Part shown: positions 24,992 to 34,200 of the stretch, in pieces
Numbering within the stretch: the stretch's first letter is position 1
How the letters are laid out: the number at the start of each line of letters is the position of its first letter
Assembly: GCA_030830625.1 (NCBI GenBank)
Contig: JAURMQ010000110.1
Coordinates: forward strand, 1 to 49,088
DNA: 49,088 nucleotides
Origin: Flavobacteriaceae bacterium
GTDB taxonomy: Bacteria; Bacteroidota; Bacteroidia; Flavobacteriales; Flavobacteriaceae
Reading direction: 5' to 3'
Translations under genes and position numbers: made by a program
The notes under the pieces: generated by a model
What the model was told of the DNA's origin: nothing
Seen by the model: only the letters and a program-made list of their open reading frames with translations
Database searches by the model: none

Positions 24992-27163
24992 TTATTCTTT
25001 TGTTTGGTCTAAAATAAAATCCAATTGTCGCTTCATAATGTCCGCTTTTTTGACCACTACAACTACAGGATCGCCCAGTTGATATGATTTTTGGGTTCGG
25101 TCTCCTATAAGACAATGGCGTTTTTCATCGTAAACGTAATAATCTCCTTTTATTTCAGATATTTTTACCATACCCTCGCACTTGTTCTCAACGATTTCTA
25201 CATAAATTCCTCGTTCTGTAACCCCTGAGATAACCCCTTCAAAACTTTGATCAATTTTGTCTTCCATAAACTTCACTTGCATATACTTTATGGAATCTCT
25301 TTCCGCTTTGGTTGCCAATTGCTCTCTGTTTGATGAATGAACACAGGCTTCCTCTAACAGTATCGGATTGATTTGATCCTGACCATTCAAATAAGACTCC
25401 ATCAGTCTGTGGACCAAAACATCGGGATATCTTCTTATGGGAGATGTAAAGTGAGTATAGTATTGAAATGCTAATCCGTAATGACCAATGTTGTTTACCG
25501 TGTAAACCGCTTTACTCATACATCTTATGGTGAGGGTATCAATAAGTTGTTGCTCCTTTTGGCCGTGGCTTTCTTTTAATAGATTATTTAAGGAGTCATT
25601 AATTCTATGGGTATCTAAATTGAGTTGATAGCCTAAGCTGGTAGCAATTGTTTTTAAATTCGTCAATTTATCTTCGTCTGGAAGATCATGAACCCTATAA
25701 ACAAAAGGTTTTTTTGGTTTTTGTTTTCCTATATATTCTGCTACTCGTCTGTTGGCAAGCAACATGAATTCTTCAACGAGTTTATGCGCGTCTTTGGACG
25801 TTTTAAAAAAAATACTTTCAGGCTTGTTTTCTTGATCCAAATTGAATTTTACTTCCACACGATCGAAAGAAAGTGCTCCCTCTTTCATTCTTTTATTTCT
25901 TAATATTTTTGCAAAAAAATCAAGTTTTTGGATGGCTTCAAATGTTTCATTATCCACCTCATATTCCTTATCTGTAAGTGAAACTTCCTCTGTGACAGTT
26001 TTTCCGCCACTGTCTAAGATGTATTGTACCTCTTCGTATGAAAATCGTTGATCCGAAAGAATGACGGTTTTTCCGAACCACTCATGTTCTATATCCATTT
26101 TTTCATTGACCGTAAATACTGCAGAAAAAGTATATTTTTCTTCATGTGGTCGCAAAGAACAGGCTCCATTTGACAATATTTCGGGTAGCATTGGGACAAC
26201 TCGGTCAACCAAATATACAGATGTTGCCCTATTATAGGCTTCTTCATCAAGAATACTGTTGGGTCTTACATAATGAGACACATCAGCAATATGAATCCCT
26301 ATTTCAGTTTTACCATTTTCTAAGGTTATAAATGAAATGGCGTCGTCAAAATCTTTGGCCGTAACTGGATCAATAGTAAAGGTGGTTTTACTTCTAAAAT
26401 CCTTTCTTTTTGCCAGCTCTTTTTCTTCTATACCAAGATTTAAATTCTGAGCAAATGCTTCGATTTCGGGCGGGAATTCTTCCGGAAAGCCATATTCAAA
26501 CATAATACCATGCATCTCGGTGTTTAGGTCTCCGGGTTTCCCTAATGATTTTACTATTTTACCAAAAGGGGAGCTTGTTTGTTTTGGCCAGCTCTTAAAC
26601 TGTACAACCACTTTGTCGCCATCTGCATAATCTTTAAGCTCTTCTTTTTCTATAAAAAAATCAGTATGCATTCTTGAAGATCTCATGTTTACAAAGCCAA
26701 AATCTTTCTTTTTTTCTAATATTCCTATATATTTTTTAGTAGCTCGTTGTGTTACCTCAACTACTTCACCTTCTCTTTTCCCTGCTTTTGATTTTTTAAT
26801 TTGATAAACCAACACAGTATCACCGTTTAAGGATCTGTTTGTATTCTTTCTTGCGATAAATACATCCTCTTGATCGTCTGAAGTGAGCAGATAAGCATTG
26901 CCTGTAGAAGTAATCTCTATAACTCCCTCTATGTAATCTTTTTTTTCTGTTCTTATGATATAATTACCCGGTCCTGTTTGGTCAATTATTTTCTGAGATG
27001 AAAGTTGGCCTAAGGCTTTGATTACTGCATTTCTCCTCTGTGTGTCACTTATATTGAGTTTTGCAGCTATTTGCTTATAATTGAATGATTTCTTTGGACT
27101 TTCCTTAAAAACTGTAAGAACTTTTCCTTGAATATTCCTATCCGTTTTTTTCTTTTTCGACAT
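24992..27163 (-). CDS. rnr: Ribonuclease R
   Basis: A 723-residue 3'-5' exoribonuclease. It has an N-terminal winged-helix region (KKSFNYKQIAAKLNIS), cold-shock OB domains, and the RNB catalytic domain with TIDPVTAKDFDDAISF (metal-binding aspartates), HIADVSHYV and HFTSPIRRYPDVLVHR. A C-terminal S1 domain (FEGVISGVTERGIYVEI) completes it. The length and domain order are normal for RNase R. It degrades structured RNA in the cytosol. It diverges from rpiB across an unusually AT-rich 0.5-kb region. Confidence 0.96.
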   Translation of the reverse strand: MSKKKKTDRNIQGKVLTVFKESPKKSFNYKQIAAKLNISDTQRRNAVIKALGQLSSQKIIDQTGPGNYIIRTEKKDYIEGVIEITSTGNAYLLTSDDQEDVFIARKNTNRSLNGDTVLVYQIKKSKAGKREGEVVEVTQRATKKYIGILEKKKDFGFVNMRSSRMHTDFFIEKEELKDYADGDKVVVQFKSWPKQTSSPFGKIVKSLGKPGDLNTEMHGIMFEYGFPEEFPPEIEAFAQNLNLGIEEKELAKRKDFRSKTTFTIDPVTAKDFDDAISFITLENGKTEIGIHIADVSHYVRPNSILDEEAYNRATSVYLVDRVVPMLPEILSNGACSLRPHEEKYTFSAVFTVNEKMDIEHEWFGKTVILSDQRFSYEEVQYILDSGGKTVTEEVSLTDKEYEVDNETFEAIQKLDFFAKILRNKRMKEGALSFDRVEVKFNLDQENKPESIFFKTSKDAHKLVEEFMLLANRRVAEYIGKQKPKKPFVYRVHDLPDEDKLTNLKTIATSLGYQLNLDTHRINDSLNNLLKESHGQKEQQLIDTLTIRCMSKAVYTVNNIGHYGLAFQYYTHFTSPIRRYPDVLVHRLMESYLNGQDQINPILLEEACVHSSNREQLATKAERDSIKYMQVKFMEDKIDQSFEGVISGVTERGIYVEIVENKCEGMVKISEIKGDYYVYDEKRHCLIGDRTQKSYQLGDPVVVVVKKADIMKRQLDFILDQTKE

Positions 27164-27180
27164 TAAATTTTTATCTACAG

Positions 27181-27188
27181 CAAATTTA
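27181..27188 (-). promoter_or_regulatory. -7 promoter box for rnr
   Basis: The minus strand reads TAAATTTG (TAnnTTTG), 17 nt before ATG 27163. A near-DnaA box (TTATCTACA, 27171-27179 on the plus strand) lies between it and the start. Confidence 0.5.
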
Positions 27189-27420
27189 AGTTTTCTTTTC
27201 TTGTCTGGCTATTAACTTATTAAAACCCTTAACAATAATAAATTTCTTTTTTTTAAAAATTTAAAAAATAATGATGTTTATTATGGGGAGTGAATAGGGC
27301 TAAGAAGTTCAATAAATAAATAATGTAAAATTAAAAAACACAAAAAAACGAACATTTTATTAATAATATAAATAACAATAACATTCTGCCAATGAATAGA
27401 TTAGATAGAATATAAACATT

Positions 27421-27445
27421 AGTTAACATAAAAATATTGTTAACT
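27421..27445. repeat. Inverted repeat AGTTAACA / TGTTAACT
   Basis: Two perfect 8-bp arms are separated by 9 bp of A/T only. The size and spacing fit a dimeric DNA-binding protein's site or a weak hairpin. Confidence 0.6.
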
Positions 27446-27524
27446 TTATAAAGCGTAAATACGTAAATTTAGTGTTGAAAATTGGGATTCATTTTCTCAT
27501 AAGTTCGAGACTATAATTGATAAC

Positions 27525-27553
27525 TAAATTTGGAAAATAGATTTGTAGATTTG
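27525..27553 (+). promoter_or_regulatory. Two candidate -7 boxes for rpiB-elaA operon
   Basis: TAAATTTG (27525-27532) and TAGATTTG (27546-27553) both match TAnnTTTG. Either would give a 5' leader of roughly 100-125 nt, long compared with other genes in the window. Confidence 0.4.
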
Positions 27554-27660
27554 ATTGTAATTTTTAATCAGATACTTCAAATTAATAAAAAGTAATTATC
27601 AACATTTAATCAAAACATTAACCAACAGTTTAAACCGGTTTTAATCCTTAGAAAAAAAGA

Positions 27661-28092
27661 ATGAATATATCAATAGGAAATGATCATGCGGGTGTTGATC
27701 TAAAAACAGCAGTCATCTCTCACCTAAAAGAAAAAGGGCATCTGCTTTACAATCACGGCACCAACAATCAGGACAGTGTTGACTATGCAGATTTTGTGCA
27801 TCCTGTGGCTCAGGATGTAGAAAAGAATAAAGCTACTTTTGGCATCATCATTTGTGGTAGTGGAAATGGAGCTGCTATTACAGCCAATAAACATCAAAAG
27901 ATAAGAGCTGCGCTTTGCTGGACCGCAGAAATATCTCGATTGGCAAGACAACACAATGACGCAAATATCATTAGCATCCCCGCACGTTTCGTCAATTTAG
28001 AGCAAGCCATAGAAATGGTTGACCTCTTTTTGAGCACTCCTTTTGAAGGAGGAAGACACCTGAAAAGAATCGAAAAAATACCTTGTATGTAA
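27661..28092 (+). CDS. rpiB: Ribose-5-phosphate isomerase B
   Basis: A 143-residue RpiB/LacAB-type isomerase interconverting ribose 5-phosphate and ribulose 5-phosphate. It has GNDHAGVDLK at the N-terminus, DYADFVHPVA, and the active-site segment IICGSGNGAAITANKH with the catalytic cysteine. The length fits. The stop TAA is immediately followed by the ATG of the acetyltransferase gene, so the two are one operon. Confidence 0.95.
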   Translation: MNISIGNDHAGVDLKTAVISHLKEKGHLLYNHGTNNQDSVDYADFVHPVAQDVEKNKATFGIIICGSGNGAAITANKHQKIRAALCWTAEISRLARQHNDANIISIPARFVNLEQAIEMVDLFLSTPFEGGRHLKRIEKIPCM

Positions 28093-28578
28093 ATGATAAA
28101 GTGGTCCTTTAAAAAATTTAACAACCTTGAATTGAAAGAGCTTTATGATATATTAAAGCTACGCGCCTCTGTTTTTGTAGTAGAGCAAGACTGTGCCTAT
28201 CAAGACTTGGACAAAAAAGACGATCAAGCCACACATGTAATGGGTTATTCCAAAAAAAAGTTGGTCGCTTATTCTCGCTTTTTTGCTCCCAGCACAATAG
28301 ATGATAAATACTCCAAGATAGGACGCGTTGTCATCCAAAAAGAAAACAGGGGAAAAGGTATTGGACTTTCTTTAATGAAAAGAAGCATTGTGTTTTGTAG
28401 GAGTAAATTTGCAGGCGCGGCCATCACAATCTCAGCCCAAGATCACCTTAAAAACTTTTATAAACGTTTGGGTTTTGTCGAGAAAGGAAAAATATATTTA
28501 GAGGACGGAATTCCCCACTGCGCCATGTACCTTGACATCAGCTTGATAAATTCCGCATCAGCCCCCGGAGGCTTGTAA
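28093..28578 (+). CDS. GNAT acetyltransferase, ElaA-like
   Basis: A 161-residue protein with the ElaA N-terminal pattern LYDILKLRASVFVVEQDCAYQDLD and the acetyl-CoA loop VIQKENRGKGIGLSLM. ISAQDHLKNFYKRLGF and the C-terminal HCAMYLDI are typical of the family. The physiological substrate of ElaA-type enzymes is unclear. It starts directly after the rpiB stop. Its last 41 bp overlap the 3' end of rnpA on the other strand. Confidence 0.88.
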   Translation: MIKWSFKKFNNLELKELYDILKLRASVFVVEQDCAYQDLDKKDDQATHVMGYSKKKLVAYSRFFAPSTIDDKYSKIGRVVIQKENRGKGIGLSLMKRSIVFCRSKFAGAAITISAQDHLKNFYKRLGFVEKGKIYLEDGIPHCAMYLDISLINSASAPGGL

Positions 28579-28888
28579 ACAGATCATCGGTATCGGCCAC
28601 CACCCTCCCTTTGTACAATATCATGTAATAACCTGGATGAAGCACCTCAAAAACTTCTTTTTGCTGTTGCTGGATAACCGCCCTAATTTGTCTTTTTATT
28701 CGATTTCGCCGACACGCCAACAAAACAAATCGTTTGGGAACACCAACCCCTATATGAACATAATTTTGTTCGCAATCTTTCTCAATATAGTGCATGGCTA
28801 ATACCCCAGATTTTACGGTTCTCCCTCTTTTGAAAACTCGGTCAATTTGAGTTTTACTCTTCAGTTTTTTTATCTGTTGACCAGACAT
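28538..28888 (-). CDS. rnpA: Ribonuclease P protein component
   Basis: A 116-residue basic protein with KLKSKTQIDRVFKRGR at the N-terminus, VGVPKRFVLLACRRNRIKRQIRAVI (the RNR motif), and GYYMILYKGR. It assists the RNase P RNA in 5' maturation of tRNAs. It is the last gene of the leftward train, sharing 1 bp with the M1 peptidase stop (TGATG). It is not beside rpmH or dnaA, as it is in many other bacteria. Confidence 0.93.
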   Translation of the reverse strand: MSGQQIKKLKSKTQIDRVFKRGRTVKSGVLAMHYIEKDCEQNYVHIGVGVPKRFVLLACRRNRIKRQIRAVIQQQQKEVFEVLHPGYYMILYKGRVVADTDDLFTSLRGLMRNLSS

Positions 28889-30708
28889 CAGGGTTCGTTA
28901 AAATAAGAGTTATTGTCTCGGTCAATATCGGCCATATAGTAGGTAGGGTCAACATACAAATCTACAATCTCACTTTTGGGACGATCGACAATAAACTCAT
29001 ATTCGGGTTTGGCCCAAGACCAATCTTTATGAACCTTCCACGTCAACGCGTAAGGATTCTTTTTTTCACCACGCATCAATGCAATAGGAATGTAATGAAC
29101 CTCTGAGGTTCCATCTCTAAAATTAATTAGCACCTCTAATGGCATGGGCATAGAACCAATTCTTTCTAATCTAATGATCGTTTTTCCGTCGGCTTCCTTC
29201 ACCGACTTTACACCATAGTCAATGGTATTTGTTGTTTGCGTCCAATCCGTCAAATACCACCTTAATTGAATGCCAGATACTTGTTCGGCCACGCGCCTAA
29301 AATCGTCAGGAACGGGGTGTTTAAATTGAAATTGTCGATAATACTCTTTTAGGGTTTTTGCCAGATTATCCTCACCAATTACATATCCCAGTTGACTCAA
29401 AAAAACAGCACCTTTACTGTAGGCCGAAATTTCATAAGCCATATTGTAATCATAACGGTTGGCATTGGTTTGTTGTGGCTGTTCTTTTCCAGACTTAGCG
29501 AGGCGGAGGTAATTATTGTAAGACGATTCTAAAGGAAAAAAATTGTTTTGATCGAGGATTTTATCTTTGGCTAGGGTAGAGATATAAGTCGTAAAACCTT
29601 CATCCATCCATTCGTATTTCATCTCGTTTGTTGCCAGTACATGTTGAAACCAAGAATGTGCCAACTCATGAGCTGTAACTCCGACCAGGCTGCCAAATTT
29701 TCTCTGCCCCGTAATGAGGGTTAACATGGCGTATTCCATTCCTCCGTCACCCCCTTGGGCCACCGTGTATTGTTTGTAAGGATAATCGCCAATGGTTTGA
29801 TTAAAAAAACGCATTAACTCAGCCGTTTTGGGTTGCAGTTTTTTCCAGTTCTCATTGTACTTAGGATTGTCTTTGTAAAAAAAATGGAGACGTACATCGT
29901 TGGGACCATCATAAGTATCATGAATGTATTGAGGATCAGCCGACCAAGTAAAATCATGCACCTTTGGTGCCACAAAATGCCATTTCAATTTACCTTTCTT
30001 TGCCTTTCCTTTTTTTGAACTGTAGCCATGCCCTACTTCATCGGGGTTTTGTAGGTAACCACTTGCGGCTACAATATATTTTTTATCCAAATTTAAGGTC
30101 ACATCAAAATCGCCCCAAACGCCATGAAACTCGCGCCCAAGATAAGGTTCTGCATTCCATCCCTCGTAATCGTACTCTGCCATTTTGGGATACCACTGCG
30201 CCATAGAAAGGGAAACCCCTTCCTCGGAATCTCTTCCTGCACGACGCACTATTTTAGGGATTTGCCCCTCAAATTTTAAGGTTAAGAGTGTACTTTTTCC
30301 GGGTAAAAGCGTTTGAGCTAATACCACTTCCAAAATGGTTTCAGACAGCTCATAATGCACTGGGGCACCGTCCTGTTTCAGATGGGAAACCTTCAAATAG
30401 CCGATTTCATGGGGTTGTAATGAATCGATGTCCAAATCAAAACGAGTGTTTTTATCTTTTCCTGTTTTTATTCTTACCGCCATATCGCTCTGGGGCAGAA
30501 AGGCGTTGAAATACAAATGATAAAATACTTTTTTTAAACTATCGGGAGAATTATTGGTGTACAACAGTTCTTGTTCTCCTGAATATTGAAAAGTTTTAAC
30601 ATCAATATCGACATTCATTTTATAATCCACGGCTTGCTGCCAATAGGACTGGCCATATGTTGTGGAGCTGATAATGATCAATAGAATTAAGTAGGGAATA
30701 GTTTTCAT
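28888..30708 (-). CDS. M1 family metallopeptidase (aminopeptidase), exported
   Basis: A 606-residue protein with a signal peptide (YLILLIIISSTTYGQS) and an N-terminal beta domain. The gluzincin catalytic domain has HELAHSWFQH plus the downstream zinc ligand in EWMDEGFTTY, and the substrate motif is GGMEYAML (GGxEN-like). It has no C-terminal type IX sorting domain, so it is probably periplasmic. It overlaps the upstream S8 gene by 4 bp and rnpA by 1 bp. Confidence 0.93.
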   Translation of the reverse strand: MKTIPYLILLIIISSTTYGQSYWQQAVDYKMNVDIDVKTFQYSGEQELLYTNNSPDSLKKVFYHLYFNAFLPQSDMAVRIKTGKDKNTRFDLDIDSLQPHEIGYLKVSHLKQDGAPVHYELSETILEVVLAQTLLPGKSTLLTLKFEGQIPKIVRRAGRDSEEGVSLSMAQWYPKMAEYDYEGWNAEPYLGREFHGVWGDFDVTLNLDKKYIVAASGYLQNPDEVGHGYSSKKGKAKKGKLKWHFVAPKVHDFTWSADPQYIHDTYDGPNDVRLHFFYKDNPKYNENWKKLQPKTAELMRFFNQTIGDYPYKQYTVAQGGDGGMEYAMLTLITGQRKFGSLVGVTAHELAHSWFQHVLATNEMKYEWMDEGFTTYISTLAKDKILDQNNFFPLESSYNNYLRLAKSGKEQPQQTNANRYDYNMAYEISAYSKGAVFLSQLGYVIGEDNLAKTLKEYYRQFQFKHPVPDDFRRVAEQVSGIQLRWYLTDWTQTTNTIDYGVKSVKEADGKTIIRLERIGSMPMPLEVLINFRDGTSEVHYIPIALMRGEKKNPYALTWKVHKDWSWAKPEYEFIVDRPKSEIVDLYVDPTYYMADIDRDNNSYFNEP

Positions 30709-32297
30709 TTTTTATAATTTTTGTTTGAGGCAAATATGAGAGCATTGTAAAGGTTAACCATTTTTCCGGAACGCGAAAGAGTTTTGGGATGAACCAGTGA
30801 ACCAGAATCTGGGTTTTTAACAGAAGGGTAAAGAGGCATACCAGAATCTATAAGTATTTTTTTTACCTGATGCGCTTCCAATTTTGGAAAAAAAGATCTG
30901 ACCACAGCAGCAACACCTGAAGCGTTTGGGGCTGCCATAGAAGTTCCACTGAAGAATTCGTATTTTTCGTTTGGAACAGAAGACCAAACTTTTTCACCAG
31001 GGGCAAAAACATCTACATTTTCTGAACCAAAGTTTGAAAAAGACGCAATATGATCGGGGTCATAAGAAGACCCTACGGCACCTACGGTTATAAAATTTGA
31101 AACCATCTCTTTACCGTCCACTTCATCGGTTACATATGACTTTTTCTCACCGGGATTAATATTGGCTCCACTATTTCCAGCCGCATTGACAATCAAAACA
31201 TCATTTTTTTCGGCATGTCTTAGGGCATCCCAAACCCATTCTTTGTGGGGTGAGTAGCCCTTTCCAAAACTGGTGTTGATCACTTTTGCCCCATTGTCAA
31301 CCGCATAACGAATCGCAAGGGCCACATCCTTGTCGTATTCGTCCCCGTCTGGGACAGCCCTTAAAACCATAATTTTAGCACCATCAAAAACCCCTTTGTT
31401 TCCTTTACCATCTCCACGATTTGAAGCGATGATTCCAGAGACATGCGTCCCGTGAGTAGCACCGTCTTTTGATGGGCCAATAACATTGGCATTGCCGTAG
31501 TTTCTGTCATTGATATCGTCAGGATTATCTCCCACTAAGACCCTTCCGTCAAAATTAATATTGTAGTGGGCTTTAATACCGCTTTCGGCTCCTTTTAGGT
31601 ATTTCTCGAGCTTTGGTTTTGTCAATTGATTTTTATTCAAAAACCGATTGAACATGAGGGCTTCCAAGAGGGCAAAAGTTTTTGGAGAAAAACTTTCCAC
31701 TTCCTCAAGACTATAGTTTTCTTTTTCTAATGTAATTTTAATGATGCTGTCTGACTCTCGAAATTGACGAAGCATTTCTTTAATACCCATCAACTCACCC
31801 TCTTTGTTTTCTAAATTTTTGATTCGGTCTTTCTCCCATTTTTTATAAGCGTTAGATTCTGGATCTTCTTTTTTTTGTAGTCGAACAGATTCCATATTTT
31901 CGAGTTCAGCATCTGCAAGAAAGTTCCATCCGTGTACATCGTCTATGTATCCGTTTAGGTCGTCATCCAGATTATTATTGGGAATTTCATCTTCGTTTAC
32001 CCAAACAGAAGATAGAAGCTGAGAATGTTCAATATCGACCCCAGAATCGATGACAGCGACAATAACCTCTTCGCCTTTTTGATCTTTAATCAGCTCTTGG
32101 TAGGCGCGTTCTACGCTCATTCCTGGGATACTGTCTTGGCTCAAATCCATTAAGTGCCAATACTTTTCTTCTTCTTCCACCAAAGACTGCTTTTTGTTGA
32201 ATTGAGTCAGAGTCGTGAGGGTTGGGCTTCCAACAAATTTTATTCCTCCACAAGAAATCAGAAGGGGAAACATCAGTATGTAAAACAGTTTTTTCAT
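30705..32297 (-). CDS. S8 (subtilisin-like) serine peptidase, lipoprotein
   Basis: A 530-residue protein with a lipoprotein signal (ILMFPLLISC) and a complete catalytic triad: Asp in VIVAVIDSGVDIEHS, His in GATHGTHVSGIIASN, Ser in FSGTSMAAPNASG. A charged insert of about 150 residues (Glu/Lys-rich, LRQFRESDSI...) lies between the Asp and His motifs. It has no type IX sorting domain. The start shares one base with the stop of the MBL gene (TAATG). Confidence 0.92.
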   Translation of the reverse strand: MKKLFYILMFPLLISCGGIKFVGSPTLTTLTQFNKKQSLVEEEEKYWHLMDLSQDSIPGMSVERAYQELIKDQKGEEVIVAVIDSGVDIEHSQLLSSVWVNEDEIPNNNLDDDLNGYIDDVHGWNFLADAELENMESVRLQKKEDPESNAYKKWEKDRIKNLENKEGELMGIKEMLRQFRESDSIIKITLEKENYSLEEVESFSPKTFALLEALMFNRFLNKNQLTKPKLEKYLKGAESGIKAHYNINFDGRVLVGDNPDDINDRNYGNANVIGPSKDGATHGTHVSGIIASNRGDGKGNKGVFDGAKIMVLRAVPDGDEYDKDVALAIRYAVDNGAKVINTSFGKGYSPHKEWVWDALRHAEKNDVLIVNAAGNSGANINPGEKKSYVTDEVDGKEMVSNFITVGAVGSSYDPDHIASFSNFGSENVDVFAPGEKVWSSVPNEKYEFFSGTSMAAPNASGVAAVVRSFFPKLEAHQVKKILIDSGMPLYPSVKNPDSGSLVHPKTLSRSGKMVNLYNALIFASNKNYKK

Positions 32298-33148
32298 TAA
32301 AAAAAAGAGGCTAGGTTGTGTTTTTCATTCATTCTTACGCCTTTCTCGGTTTCTTGTAGCGATATCATTTCATTGAAAGGATCGTGCTCTAAAAATAGCA
32401 AGAAATTTTCTTTGCAAGCCATTTTCAAAAATTGATTTTTTTCTTCCATGGAGATCAGTGGACGGGTATCATAGCCCATTACATAGGGAATGGGCAGATG
32501 GCCAACGGTTGGGATAAGATCTGCCGCAAAAACCAGCGTCCTATCACGGTATTTCAAAACGGGTAACATTTGTTTTTCGGTGTGACCATTGACCAAAATA
32601 ATATCAAAGCCCAAGGGGGTGTTTTTCATCATAAAGTCTGCTCCTTTGAGAAGTTTTAGTTGCCCACTTTCTTGAATGGGTAAAATGTTCTCAGGCAGAA
32701 AAGAAGCTTTTTCGCGCAAATTGGGTTGGGTAGCCCACTGCCAATGGTCTTCGTGAGACCAAAATACGGCGTTTTTAAAGGAGGGTTCAAGTATTCCTCT
32801 ACTGTTTTTGATGACACCATCACCACAATGATCGAAGTGGAGATGGGTAAAAAACACATCCGTGACATCATTTCTATGAAATCCTTTTTGGCGAAGGGAT
32901 TGGTTTAAATTATCATTTCCCCACCGGTCGTAATGGCTAAAAAACTTTTCACTTTGCTTGTTTCCCATTCCTGTGTCGATCAAAATGAGTCTGTTGCCAT
33001 CCTCTATCAATAAGGATCTGCTGCACATTTCTATACGATTGTTGCTGTCGGCAGGGTTGGTTCGCTCCCAAATGGGCTTAGGAACAACGCCGAACATAGC
33101 TCCACCGTCTAGTTTAAAATTTCCACAGGCTATGGAATGAAGTTGCAC
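32297..33148 (-). CDS. Metallo-beta-lactamase-fold hydrolase
   Basis: A 283-residue protein without a signal peptide. The metal motif HLHFDHCGDG (HxHxDH) is at about residues 107-112. Further ligands lie in NGHTEKQM, AADLIPTV and LEHDP. The overall pattern resembles the AHL-lactonase/quorum-quenching branch, but many members have other ester or thioester substrates. It lies 4 bp after the SMP-30 lactonase-like gene, which suggests linked small-molecule hydrolysis (inference). Confidence 0.88.
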   Translation of the reverse strand: MQLHSIACGNFKLDGGAMFGVVPKPIWERTNPADSNNRIEMCSRSLLIEDGNRLILIDTGMGNKQSEKFFSHYDRWGNDNLNQSLRQKGFHRNDVTDVFFTHLHFDHCGDGVIKNSRGILEPSFKNAVFWSHEDHWQWATQPNLREKASFLPENILPIQESGQLKLLKGADFMMKNTPLGFDIILVNGHTEKQMLPVLKYRDRTLVFAADLIPTVGHLPIPYVMGYDTRPLISMEEKNQFLKMACKENFLLFLEHDPFNEMISLQETEKGVRMNEKHNLASFF

Positions 33149-33152
33149 GATT

Positions 33153-34133
33153 TTATAGTTTAATACGGGTAAGGTACATATGTGTGGTCATGTAGAGGTA
33201 CTCAAAGTTAGTATCAAAAACACAGTTGGCTGTTCTTTCTTCTGTTCTAATGGTACCGAGATGTTGCCCTTCGGCAGTAATTACAAGAACACCCCCCGGG
33301 CCGGTACTGAAAACCGTTCCTGAAGGATGAACCCTAAGCCCATCAAAACTTCCTTTGTCCTTTTTTGCCAAGGCATTGCCATCAAAGAAAACCCTTGCGT
33401 TTTCCACTCCCTTAGGAACAATATCATAGGCCATGATTCGGGGATTTTTAGCATCAGAAACAGCCACATAAAGGGTTTTTCCGTCATTGGAGATCGTGAT
33501 ACCGTTGGGTCGGGTCAGATCATCAATGATCAGTGAAAGCTCACCTGAAGTAGTGAGTTTAAAAACGCCGTTAAAAGGAAGTTCCTTCAGTTCATCATCA
33601 TCTCCTTTTTGCAAACCATAAGGAGGATCGGTAAAGTACAAATCCCCATTTTTAGCATATACCAAATCATTCGGGCTGTTGAAATATTTTCCTTGGTATT
33701 TACCCACCAAAGTTTTTAAGTTTTTCTGTTCCCAACTATCGAGTTGAGCGACCCTTCTATCTCCGTGCATACAAATGATGAGTTCCCCTTGATCATTTAA
33801 AATTAATCCATTAGAGCCTGCTTTTTTCTCTCCTGGAGCAATACCTGTATAGCCACTGGGTTCAAGAAAAACGCTAAGTCCATTCTTTTCATGCCACTGA
33901 TAAATTTTATTATTGGGAACATCAGAGAACAATAAGGCATTGAGAGGGTCAACCCATACAGGACCTTCCGACCAACCAAAACCTTCTGCAAGAATTTCGA
34001 TCTCAGCTCCTTGAGCAACGTAACGGTCCATTTCTGGAAGTAAACGATCTATAGAACCGAGGGTCTTTTTTTGTTGAGCATTGAGGATTGACATAAAGCA
34101 AAAAATACACAATAGAGTAAACTTGATTTTCAT
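33153..34133 (-). CDS. SMP-30/gluconolactonase/LRE family protein, exported
   Basis: A 326-residue protein with a signal peptide (FTLLCIFCFMSILNAQ) and a six-bladed propeller: EGFGWSEGPVWVDPLNALLFSD, FNSPNDLVYAKNGDLYFTDPPYG, TRPNGITISNDGKTLYVA and GSFDGLRVHPSG. These are the metal and substrate segments of the SMP-30 family, which opens sugar or other lactones. The frame runs 35 codons further upstream, but ATG 34133 gives a clean signal peptide. It lies 67 bp after sulP. Confidence 0.88.
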   Translation of the reverse strand: MKIKFTLLCIFCFMSILNAQQKKTLGSIDRLLPEMDRYVAQGAEIEILAEGFGWSEGPVWVDPLNALLFSDVPNNKIYQWHEKNGLSVFLEPSGYTGIAPGEKKAGSNGLILNDQGELIICMHGDRRVAQLDSWEQKNLKTLVGKYQGKYFNSPNDLVYAKNGDLYFTDPPYGLQKGDDDELKELPFNGVFKLTTSGELSLIIDDLTRPNGITISNDGKTLYVAVSDAKNPRIMAYDIVPKGVENARVFFDGNALAKKDKGSFDGLRVHPSGTVFSTGPGGVLVITAEGQHLGTIRTEERTANCVFDTNFEYLYMTTHMYLTRIKL

Positions 34134-34200
34134 AGTGATAGCTTTTATATATTTAATAACAAGACGTGCGAATGGTTTCCTTAGGGAAAGATAAATTTTT

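Larger units (their letters stand above)
27189..27660. other. AT-rich divergent intergenic region (about 21% G+C)
   Basis: A hand count over 27181-27660 gives 100 G or C in 480 bases. No supported ORF is present. It holds two TAnnTTTG boxes facing rpiB (27525-27532 and 27546-27553), an inverted repeat (27421-27445), a 9-mer TTATCAACA (27596-27604) one base from a DnaA box, and the palindrome AAACCGGTTT (27632-27641) 19 bp before the rpiB ATG. It could be a long regulatory region or a replication-related element; the sequence does not decide this. Confidence 0.6.

Noticed and set aside
32297-33148. N-acyl homoserine lactonase as a firm call
   Set aside because: The HxHxDH motif is shared by many metallo-beta-lactamase-fold hydrolases, and no quorum-sensing gene is in the window.
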